A stretch of 64,000 nt of DNA from Gnetum montanum. Lineage: Eukaryota; Streptophyta; Gnetopsida; Gnetales; Gnetaceae. The stretch spans positions 62,729 through 126,728 of the forward strand of contig MNCI01020297.1 in assembly GCA_015680685.1 (NCBI GenBank), in the 5' to 3' direction. Positions 34,247-44,809 of this stretch are shown piece by piece. How positions within the stretch are numbered: the first letter of the stretch is position 1; the number at the start of each line of letters is the position of its first letter. Both the position numbers and the translations under genes were made by a program. The notes beneath the pieces were generated by a model, which did not search any database, was not told the DNA's origin, and saw only the letters and a program-made list of their open reading frames with translations.

Positions 34247-36980
34247 ATGGCCCCAAAAAGAGAAGAATAAGAAGGACCTTTGTAGGGTGCAAGCAAATGC
34301 CTTAGAGGTGGTAGAGGCCAACTAGGAGAACAAGTTTGACCAGCTAAGCATGAAGAATAGGAGGCCTAGCCATTTAGCATTCATTAAGAGGCTCCTGCTA
34401 CAGGGTAGTCAATCCAAGCAAAGGCTACAAAACCATAGGCTCATGTGCAAGGACAATGCCTCATGTTCTCCCAAGAATGCCTCCAAGCCATCCAGGAGAG
34501 ATCCATGTTAACCATGGTCATCGTGGAAATGAACTTTGGGTCATTCATGGAATTTTTCCCTGAGACAATCAGAACTTAGATTTAGGTGTCACCTCTATAG
34601 CACATCCTCTCTAAAAGTGGGGAATGGTACCTTGGCAAGACATACCAATTTTGGCACAATAAAGAGGAGGGCACTGCCATTAATGTCACTGAAGTCTCTA
34701 TTTCTTTTTTAATCAAGGCCATTGTAGAGGCTTTGAACATACCAAATGTGTGGCCTAAGGTAGCACATTTGTCCATAAGGTGTAACCCAGAAACCAGAAA
34801 GCTGTGGCTAAAGTAGGCATATAACAAAGAAAAGAAAATATATAGTGAATTAACTCTAGAAGAAAGGATTTATTTCAAAATCAGCACATACCATCTCTTC
34901 CCCACTACAAGGCTCAATAGGATATTAGCCTATGTGGCCAAAGGAAGTGCAATTTTGATGGGCAAATACAATGCCAACCTTGCCTATTTGTACTTCATAG
35001 AGATTCAAAGGCAATTCAAGGAATGAAAGCTGGGGAAGCTGACACTTCCATTACCTTGCCTAATTAGAAAGCTATGCAAGTGTGTTGGAATTCTGGGTTA
35101 CACCAATGATGTTTCTAGGAGGGTCCAAAATGCTTCTTTCTTTAAGTTGCTCAAACCAATAGCATTAAGGAAAGACCTTGGTGATGAAGAAGAATAAGGA
35201 CTAGAAAAGGAGCCAAAATAAGATCCAAAGTAATGGCAAGAGCTACAAGTTCCACCACCACTGCCATAAGATTATAAGCCTATAATGAGCCATCTACAGC
35301 AAATTGTTGAAACTCTCAGTTGGGGAAGTAAGGATGAATCCAACCTCTTTTGAGTCATACATGATGTCATTCAACCTACAGTTTTTGTTGATCCATCAAG
35401 GTGACATATTTCTTTGCAATCAAGAGGAGAAGTCCAATGGTCACAATAGATCTTTGGAAATGCCACATCTTTTTAACTGATACTTGAAATGGAAGAAGGT
35501 TCCATAGTTATGGTCATGTAGCATCAAGATGTGATAGGCATAGTAGAAGTTATCACAAACCATATTAAAGAATCCTTTAATGTGCCTGTTGTGTCCCCTA
35601 GTGGACTTGACTAAAACCAGAGATGTACAAATGTTAGCTAGGACTTCGATGACTCCAACAATCCATGAGGATGTTCTTGACAAATTACTAGAGACTGGGC
35701 GAGTTATGACAACTCTTTTCAATATCCCTAGTGATGTCATTGCAGTACAGCCCAACCTCATTTCCCCAAAAGAAAAATTGATCATGGTAGAGACCAAGGC
35801 AAAGCATGTAGAAGTAGAGATGCATAGATTGCAATAAGAGCTTGTCACCCTGAGAGCTAAAAGAAGAGACCCTTTCCAATTCATATCGCTTAATTAGTTG
35901 GAGTAATTTTGAATAGAGTAGCTAGGTTGATTGACTGAACAAAATAAAGTTATTGAACAAAAAAAAGGAGAAATCTATCTAGAATGCCTTAGTCATTGAA
36001 TCCCAAGCATATGCCCATGTGAAGGCATTGACTATTGCACAAGAAGAAAATAAGTAGCTTATTTCCAATAATGCAAGGTTGGCCACTATTGAGAAATAGA
36101 AGAAAATTTTGAAAGAAAGTATCCACCAGTTAAGGGAGCAATTGGTGATGGTCAACTAGGATATAAGTGGATTGACCAGAGAGAACTGAACTCTCTCAAT
36201 GAAGGAAATGCATGCAATACACTAAAAGTTTGCAACTAAGATAAGCATGTGGTAGAATAAGGCCAAGAAGCATGAGAAGCAAAAAGAGCACTTCAGAGAC
36301 CATATTGGCATGTATAAACAGATTAATGAAAAAGAAATCTAGATGGCAAAGGCTTGCATCAATTCCATGTTAGTGCAGAATCCTAACTAGTAGCCCATCT
36401 TGGATAGCTATACCCTGTTCCACTAAGTAGAAGTGAAGAACAAGGACCTGTAGATTGAAGATTTGAAAGAGTACATGGCATTAGCTAACCTTTTCTATGC
36501 TAACCTTGGCATGTTAACTATAGGTTGGCCCAAGAATGAACTAGAACAATAACTAGTAGTCACTTATGCTTTATACAAGAAGGAGTTTGTAGATAGAAAA
36601 GATGCTCTACAAAAACATCATGTAGCAAACTCAAAACTAGAAGCAATTAAGGGTCACTACCATGGACAAAGAGATGTAGTTTTAGACCTAGCCAAGAGAC
36701 TAATAGATTATCATGAATTGAGAGAAAATGTCAGGGATTTTGAGGATGAACAAAGGTAGTTTACGACATGGTATGTGAAAGCTAATCAGATGTTCCTATA
36801 GCTTTCATGTATGTGGGATGTACCAGCTCTAGCACACATTAGATTATTAGCCTAGGCGATGCATGACCCAAGAACGGAGGAGGAAACATTGTAGGTGCTC
36901 TTATATTGTTACAAATTCCAAAATCTTGACAACAAAGAAAAGTAGCCAATGGAAGAGCCATTGCCTCTAGGAACTACATA
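34247..36980 (+). pseudogene. Element C downstream ORF (plant transposon-protein-like plus coiled coil)
   Basis: Starts MAPKREE at 34247 and is broken by many stops. One frame carries a long readable domain at about 34525-35200: SFMEFFPETIRT, SGEWYLGKTYQFW, VSISFLIKAIVEALNIPN, ELTLEERIYFKISTYHLFP, LNRILAYVAKGSAILMGKYN, KLTLPLPCLIRKLCKCVGI. This order resembles the 'putative plant transposon protein' family. The remainder is Glu/Lys/Gln-rich and probably coiled coil. The same ORF in A is split by Tat1. Its role in Athila-like elements is not established. Confidence 0.55.
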
Positions 36981-37158
36981 GCTTCCCCAATTTTGTTGTT
37001 TTGTCATGTTGTGTCCATTTTCTATAAAACACCACTGTGGCATGAAAGAGTCGGTTTTTCTGTTTGTTAATGTCAGTCAATAATCCCATACCTTTCCAAT
37101 ATTTTGTAAAAACTTGTTCCTCATTTTGTTTAACTTGAGGATGAGTTTTCATTCAGTT

Positions 37159-37167
37159 GTGGGGGTA
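37159..37167 (+). other. Element C polypurine tract
   Basis: GTGGGGGTA directly before the 3' LTR, identical to that of element A. Confidence 0.75.
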
Positions 37168-38003
37168 TGATGAGTCATGTTTTATAGGGCTTCGATATCA
37201 TAGATGCATTATTAGGTATCTAATATTGGGGCACAACCTTTGATGTTAAGGATTTGATATTTTCCCCTTTCATGCTAGCCTATAAACATAACACTTGGGT
37301 GCACGATTGGGATATAGAATTTGATAGATTTCAAGTTTTGTTAGTTTCCAGTGCATGCCTGTAGTCTAATGTTAAGTGATTATATGGCATCCTTATTTGA
37401 GTGTGATGTACTTGGACACGTTACATGCTTGGAAATGAATATTAAGATCACTTCCATCATTGCAACATCCACTTAGCTTTGTTATTATTTTTAATTACTT
37501 AAATACTTATTATTTTCCTTAGTTAATGTTATCAATTATTGCTCTTTATTGTTCCTATCATTAAGTAGAATGAGTATGACTAATTATGAGTGCTTAAGTA
37601 TAACTACTTGATATCCCATTAGTGTTATTGTTTTGTATGACCAATAATAGTACACTTGGTAATTCCAATAGTAGTTATGCAAAGTCCAAGGCATGTACGG
37701 AAGGTTAGGAACATATACTCATTGCACATAGGCTATTTTAGAGTTTAATTTCCTTTGTTAATTAGCTTAATTATAATTAGGAGTAGCAAAAGGCCAAAAA
37801 AACACCAATTATCATATGCCCCACTTTGGATTAAACCATACATGACAAAGCTACCACTAGCCCATGTGGGAAGATAATGAACTACAATCAAGACATAATG
37901 ATCTAGATGCCACAACTCATCCCATCCATGGAATTCAACTAGATCATGTATGAATGTTTGTGAGTTGTATGGTTGGGTGTAGGGGTTACCTTGCCGCTTA
38001 TTA
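37168..38003 (+). repeat. Element C 3' LTR
   Basis: Starts TGATGAGTCATG and ends CGCTTATTA; partner of 30026-30862. The TATA box has changed to TATAAAC (37281-37287). It is followed by gaaag. Confidence 0.85.
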
Positions 38004-38008
38004 GAAAG

Positions 38009-39560
38009 TCAATAATTTTGTGAAACTAAGCTCTAAGTGCTTATTTTAGTCCCTTTTTAATTTACATATATTATCTTCTTTTCTTTTATGACATATCCTT
38101 TTAGCTAGTAAACATTCAATTCTTCATTAACATGGCCATTTAAAAAAGCTGATTTTATGTCCATCTAATGTACTTTGAGATTATGATTAGCAACTATTGA
38201 TAAAATGAGCTTTCTAATTTTAAATCTTGCTATTGATGCAAATATCTCTTCATAATCAATACATTTATTTTGTCTAAATCATCTTGACACTAATCTTGCT
38301 TTGTGCTTAATGACTTCTTATTTTTCATTAAATTTTATTTTGGATAGCCATTTGTAATTAATGATTATTTTGCCTTTTGTCCTGTCATGAGCTCCCATGT
38401 GTTATTTTTAATAACAATTTCATATTTACTTTTCATATCAATCCTAGTACTTCCATTGGATCTTCTTGCTATTTTCTCAAATTTTATGTCCAATATTTGA
38501 TTTTTTGAATGATCTCTTTAAACCCATGAATTTGAATTTATTTGTAACTAAGCTTGTTTTTTTTTCTTATTGAAATTTTCTAGTATAAAATTTGTCTTCT
38601 AAGAAGATTACATCTCTTGGAGAATAGTACATGTACTTTATAGGACCATAACATCTATATCCACTTGTCTTTAAGTCATACCTAAGAAATATACACTTTC
38701 TTCCTTTATCATCTAGTTTATTTAAATATTGCTTTTAAGTTTTTACATAGTGATGAATCTAAATAATTTCATATGCATTATGTTTGAGAGCTTGTTGTAG
38801 AGAACTTCATATGGAGCCTTTTCTTTATTGCTTCTCTTGATAATTGTATTATTTATATAAGCTTCCATTATTATGGCCATGCTCTAATAGCCATTTGTTA
38901 ACTTTGCATTATTTAGGAGGCATCTTATAATGTCTTCCAAGGGTCTATTCTTTCTTTTAGCAATATCATTCGATTGAGGACTAGACATACTAGTTTGATA
39001 AAAGATCCCTTATTTAATGTAGTAGTTTTTTTTTAATAATTATTAAAAAAAATAGCTCTATTTGATGTGACTACTTTGATCAAAAGATTCATGGTATTTT
39101 GCGTTAGATTGTGAAATTCCTTAATTTATTGAAAGCATCATCTTTGTTTCTTAGGTTATAAGTCCAAGTGTATTTAGAATAGTCATCCATTATGACTAGA
39201 AAATAATTAGCTTCCCTAATTAAAGTAATAGGAATAGGGCCAATAAGGTTAAGATAAAGAAGTTCAATTCATCTATTCTTTATTTTCATAGAAGTGGTAT
39301 AAGGATAATTAGTTTGTTTCCCTTGGATATACATATCTCACATTTGTCCTTTGGAACTTCCTTAATTTTTAAACTAATGGATTTCTTTAACTTTACCATT
39401 TTTTCAATGTTTAACTATGGAGTGTATTCTAGCCTTTTATGCCATATTTTAGCTTCTTCTTCATGGGCTGATTGAGATGGATGTTCTTTCAGAAATGATC
39501 ATGTTAGACATTTCTATTTGAATTAAAATGATGTTATTATGACATCTCATTTTCGAATGT
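38009..39560 (-). pseudogene. Ty1/copia pol remnant: integrase and start of RT, minus strand
   Basis: On the minus strand, from right to left: a pre-integrase zinc domain (IWHKRLEYTP, then CEICISKGNKL, near 39350-39450), the integrase core start (NYFLVIMDDYSKYTW near 39190-39240), the integrase C-terminus (RKCIFLRY, then YYSPRDVIF, near 38600-38700) and the RT start MDIKSAFLNG (38135-38164). The order integrase then RT is diagnostic of Ty1/copia. The RT is cut by the insertions of C and A and its end lies outside the window. Stops are frequent. No LTR of this element was found. Confidence 0.75.
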
Positions 39561-39589
39561 CATAAAAATTTCAACTATATGTTATATTT

Positions 39590-40470
39590 AACATTATGCA
39601 TAAAGAAAATAATACAAAAAATGTAGAAGAAAAATGAAAAGAGTGCTTTATTAATGTGGAATAATGTATCTGGGTCATGTTATGAGGATTCCTTAGGGTT
39701 ATCTTCCTTCAACATCTATTCCTTAGAGGCAATCTAACACTACCATCACAATTAGATCTATAATTGGCCAAAAGGAATAGCTAGTTACCTTCTTATTCCA
39801 CTTCACTTGGCACCTATCACTCACCTTTACTAGCTCCAAAACTCCTTGTTAATATGATTTCCAATGCTCAAGTATAAATACCTTAGGTTAAACCTCTACT
39901 AGTCATGTCAAGGGACATGTCTGTTATTACAATGTACTCTTTTAAGTCTTAATTACAACTTGACCTTTCAAGTCTTGTTACAATAATACAACACTTTTTA
40001 TGAAGAGACATCATCTTTATTATGAAGTGACATCATTTAAGAATAGGAATGTGATAATCTACTTTCTTTATGTTTCATTTGTTCTTGAGCGAGTTCGTGT
40101 TAGTAATCTTTCTTCAACTGCAGTGCTCCATCCATGCTCCAATGTTCTAGTACTTTGATTTCTCTTTTTTCACTTAAGGTTGAATATCCTAATGTTCTTT
40201 TACTTATTCTACAAACAAAATATAAGTGAGAAGAACATATGGAAACTAATTCTTATTTTATCAATACTTACCTTCATTTTCTAAGATAATGATGAGAGAT
40301 AAATTAAAGATATACTACTCACCAATCAGTACTCTTAACCAAGATCATGCAAAGTGCAACTAAGATATTTTACATACCTAATTAAAATATAAATTAAATA
40401 ATGAAAAAAATTAAAAGGTCATAAATAAAAGTAAGGTTATAGTTTCTCTATAAGGGGTATATGATCAGAT
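39590..40470 (-). other. Promoter-like non-coding block, possibly pararetroviral intergenic region
   Basis: No ORF on either strand. On the minus strand there are stress-type promoter words ('gatgtcacttcataa', 'gatgatgtctcttcat'), then 'acttgaaaggtc', a 'tatttatac' box near 39890 and later 'aataaag'. Similar arrangements occur in caulimovirid promoters. It lies between the copia pol and the minus-strand coding block to its right. The assignment is tentative. Confidence 0.3.
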
Positions 40471-40479
40471 GGCCTTATT

Positions 40480-43400
40480 TGGGATGGCAGGGCTTGATTT
40501 TTCTTTTTAATTTCTTCCTTAAAAATTAACTCCAATAGTTTGGTAACTTGGAAGAACTAGGTATCATACCAAATATAATCTAGGATATCTACAAAAAATA
40601 ATTTTGACTCATCTTCATTAGTCATGGTAGTGTAGTTGGTGAATTGTGATTCTTGATGAGTAATATTCATCAACATCATCTACTCTTGAATTCTAAGATT
40701 TGAGTGCTTTATTAAAGATTTGAAGTAAGCAGAACATGCACTGGCCAATGGAATTATATGTTAAATTCATGGAAATTTCTTCTTCAAATTGGATTCCTCT
40801 TCCAAAATTTCTATTACATGTTCATATTTTAAGAATTGAAAAATATGACTTCCAACTTTCACATTAAAGTCTTTTTAGAGGATGAATGGTACTAGATAAA
40901 GATTAGTATGAGTTACGAATAGTTTATTCTTTAAGATTTCCTTTATTTGGTTAATCAAGTAGGTCACTTGAGAAAGTATAACATATGGACATGTTGATTT
41001 GAAAATTAAATGTATGTTGATCATACATATATAGCTTCTTTATAATTGGAAATTAAATATCAATGCAAAGGCTATGTGACTTCTCTAGAATCTTAATCAT
41101 TCTTTCTTTTCCATGATTTGAAGTTTTGGAATTTTGAAAATCATGTCCTCTAATATTTATTAAAAAATTTGTACCAATTTAAACTTGGCTTATTTATAAA
41201 AGATTGTGCAACCATTTATGATGTGCTTCCTACAATAGACTAATTTGTATGGCTTGAAGGGAAAACTTCTACAAGAACCTTTTTGCTTGTAAACACCTTC
41301 ATATCCCAACTTTTTCAAATCAGGTTGGAATTGATATAAGAATTCCTATGGCAAGAATTATTATAGGTATAAGAAATCATCATTCAAATTTTATAATTCT
41401 ATCAAGATAAGTTAGCATGAGTAGTTGTGCTAATCCAAGGCCCATGGTAGATATAGTGATTATTATTTTTCAAGTCAATGCATTGATTAAATCCATCCCT
41501 TTACTCTATCAACTGTTGAATCTGTAAGCATTCTTATTAGATCTACATAAGGTGCATAAATCAAAGAAAAAATGGGATAAAATAGCTCCTTTTTAGACAG
41601 CTCTAATTCCATGTACACATCTTGGAACATCTTTAGCAAGTTCCTATTCTTATTTTCTCTTTTGTAATCTAGATTTACCCATTAACATTGCTAGGTTAAC
41701 ATATGAGCGACATTGGGACTCATAAGTGACCTGGTTTTAATTATAATTTTAATTATAAATGATATATCAAATCTTGAACAAAACTCTAACACATATATCT
41801 TACAATTTTGCAAGTATGATGTAGGCCTATCCTCTCACATCATGATTCTATCCTAGCAAGGTACTAAGAAGAAGGTTATCAAAGTAAGACATCATAACAT
41901 TAGCAATCGAGTATTAGTTTACGTATGGATTTCATGTTATTAACTCTTCCTAGTTAAATAAGTATGAGACAATCTTATGTCTAGGTTAACTTTATTAAAA
42001 TTACCAATTCATAGGTCATAGGTAGGGGTAAGTAGTGCCAAGTTATAGGATTTAGGTGTTTAGGGACAATAAATTCCAAGTAAGATAAGATTGACTTAGG
42101 CTATGACTATTAGTTTTATGTGGGAACTTAATAATAACCTTAACCAATTAACATTCTAAAAATACTACAAAATGGGTTAGAGCTACTTGAAATGATGCAT
42201 CCTTATTTTACCAATGTCTCTTGAAGTAAACATACCTTTTTGAGGCATAAATAGATCTCTTGTTTGATGATATCCATGAAAGGCAGTACAAAGGAATATT
42301 GTTGGTTGGTGGGGTCCATCTTGAATATGATGAACATTTATGGTTTTCTTATAGGTGTATGGTCCTAACTCAATTATTCGTGAAAATCATTAGAAGGTGT
42401 TTACATAGATCATTTCAGATATGAAGTAAATCTGGTATGATTTGTGACTCACCCTAGATTGTGGCTCCATGATTTGTCATTAGATTGTAGTTGACCCTTA
42501 GTTTTGATTGGTCCTTGAATTGTGGTTTACTTCAATATAAATGTGATTAGATTCTAATTTAGATGCTTGGATAGTTGTATCTTTGAAACCATTAAACCTA
42601 TTATTGATAATGTTGGATTTTCCTTTTAAGTCAAAGTAGTCACAATTCAGGTAGTATATACCATTGTTCTAGGCTTTAATTCTTATCTCTTCTTTTCCAT
42701 TGGCTTTGTTATACATGTCATTTATTAAACTTACATTGATACCTCTTCTTGTCATTTGGCCAACTAAGATAATAGGATTGGATAGGTTGGGTAAATAGAA
42801 AACTTATGGTATTATCATAGGAAATTCTAACAATGTAGTAACTTGTTACTTCTATTTTTAAAAAAGTTATCATCATCAATTTTGATACTTCCTAGCATGT
42901 TAGATTTGTAATTTATAAGATAACCTTTAAGAGAATTTGTGATTTGAAGATCTACTCTCTATAATCCATGATTCTTGTTTAATTTTGATAGTGGAATTGA
43001 AGGCTTTATTATTATCTTCTGTTTCATTTTAAGTAGATGTTAAAGTCTCTTCTTACTTAGTGTCTTGGATTTCAATAGTATCAAATCCAATCTTTGCCCA
43101 ACAAGGCTCTATTATATGTCCTTTTATTTTGTAAAATATGTAGAATGGTATGAAAAATTTATTTGATTATTGGTTTCTCTAAATTTAATTACTTCATCTT
43201 CCTCTTGGAAAATCTCTGCATCTGGTATCCTTGGTTTGATTATTTGATGTGTATTGATCATTTTAAAAAATTTTGTCTTTAAAATTTGGTGTATTCGTTG
43301 TTCTTCTTCCTCTATAGAATTTGCCTCTTTCTCTACTAGCAGTAAAGGACTATTCTTTTTTATTATTGTCATTACTCAAACTTTCTAAGCTTCTAAAACT
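40480..43400 (-). pseudogene. Decayed minus-strand coding block, candidate endogenous pararetrovirus (movement/coat region)
   Basis: An open piece at 43124-43372 is followed, through frameshifts, by readable blocks on the minus strand: GQMTRRGINVSL (about 42725-42760), RFNGFKDTTIQASKLESN (about 42545-42600), CTAFHGY with FTSRDIGKIRMH (about 42190-42290), and a basic stretch with VYCRKHIINGC near 41230-41260. From memory of the family these recall the movement- and coat-protein part of petunia vein clearing-type caulimovirids. No RT with a YxDD box was found, so the polymerase part is missing. The copy is broken throughout and cannot be functional. Confidence 0.35.
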
Positions 43401-43796
43401 AAAACTCAAACTCAAACTAAAATTGATTTAGTAATGCCTATAAACCCAAAGGATCTATTAGAAAACTAGTACATTCATGTCAAGAAGAAAAAAAACTAAA
43501 CAAAGTAACTAATCATCAGAAAATGCATAAAAAATCATACAAATTGCTAGTAGTAATATAGTATTTCTACTTGAAATGATTAGTCACATGATGACAAAGA
43601 AAAAACTATTGCTCATCCTTAACAGCTTTTAATCCACATAATAGACATGTGAACTTTTTCCTTGGCATGTGAATCCATCTTCCACTTTTAATTCTTAGAT
43701 GATGTAAACTCTAATGGAGCTTACTGATAAAACTATGAGCTTAAATCAGGATATTAATTGTAAGATGATAGATTGGTGAATCTAAAGAATTTTCTT
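43401..43796. other. AT-rich flank left of element B
   Basis: No gene supported. It holds A/T runs and the sequence that element B inserted into. The five bases 43792-43796 (ttctt) would be the left target duplication of B; the right copy is lost. A minus-strand phrase with a C-x-x-C pair near 43660 is too short to call. Confidence 0.4.
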
Positions 43797-44659
43797 TGAT
43801 GAATCATCATTGTTAGGCCATGTCAACAAGATGTCCTCGACACAACCACATCAACAGGATCTCGTCAATGTGATCCCATTGACATGTACTCATCAATGGG
43901 GCATCCTATCTTTGCTTAAATGTGCACTTACCTAGTGCATTTATGACAATCCTTTTATAGTTGTAGCAAAGTGCTTGCAGTTCTTCCATTTAAGAGTTAG
44001 AATATTTTTTGAGTGTCCATAGTAGCAGTCAAAGAGTGTATGGATCTTTATTTGAGCAATGTTGTACCTGAGCACTTTAGTGTAAATGGCAATAAAGACA
44101 AGCTTTTCTAATAAACCTTTTAGCACTTGGAATAGATTAATTATTTCCTTATGCATCTAATGTTCATGAAATTTACTTTAATGTTTTTAATTAATTAATT
44201 ATTAATTAATTAATATTAATTAGCAAACATAAGTACAACCACTTCAATCATACATCTAATGTTTGGTAATCTTAGTAGCACTTAGCACTTGGTAACTTAG
44301 TAATGTTATAATGTGTTCGGGATGTGTACAGCAAGTGGGAATGGATGCTTATGTTAGGATTAGTTAAATATTAGCTAGTTATTAGATTAGTTAGTATTAA
44401 ATTTCTTTATTCTTTATTCTTGTTCTTAGGTGACTTAAAACATAAAACATAAAAATGATAAAAATCATATGCCTCAGTTGCACTTAACCATACACTTGCA
44501 CTTCACAAGTGGAATTGGGAAGACAATGATTACAATGGTTGGATTCATTGCCTAGAACCAACATACTTAGAAACCTAAAGTCTTTGAAATTTGACTGGAT
44601 TTCTAAGTGAACACTAATGATTTGTATGGTTGGGCGTAGCGTACACTCACTGCTCATCA
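43797..44659 (+). repeat. Element B 5' LTR
   Basis: Starts TGATGAATCATC and ends TGCTCATCA (863 bases). The U3 carries 'catgtcaacaagatg', 'catcaatggggcatcc' type repeats. The R/U5 part shares 'gagtgtatggatctttattt' with the A LTR. Confidence 0.75.
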
Positions 44660-44660
44660 T

Positions 44661-44678
44661 TAGTGTCGTTACCAAGGA
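44661..44678 (+). other. Element B primer binding site (Asp-tRNA type)
   Basis: TAGTGTCGTTACCAAGGA, six changes from TGGCGCCGTTGCCGGGGA, all transitions. Confidence 0.6.
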
Positions 44679-44809
44679 CTTTAGTTAGATACGTGTGCTA
44701 TCTAGGACTTAGTGAAAATTATTTAACATCGTTGGATTGAACCCTGAAGGTATAATCATTCAAATAATAATAATTTTTTTAAAAAACTAAGTTTTTATTT
44801 TAATCTAAA

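Larger units (their letters stand above)
30026..38003 (+). mobile_element. Element C: complete pol-less Athila-like retrotransposon
   Basis: LTRs of 837 bases (30026-30862) and 836 bases (37168-38003), primer binding site, gag N-terminal part, a short distinctive module, a long non-coding stretch, downstream ORF and polypurine tract. It has no protease, RT, RNase H or integrase. It would have depended on proteins from a relative such as A or B. It is inserted in the minus-strand copia pol, with a near-matching target duplication. Element F shares its unusual gag-plus-module organisation. Confidence 0.82.

Noticed and set aside
41160-41345. Minus-strand phrase GYEGVYKQK...NGCTIFYK resembling a CCR4-type nuclease
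   Set aside because: One short block only, no further nuclease motifs around it; equally explained as part of the decayed pararetrovirus-like coat region.
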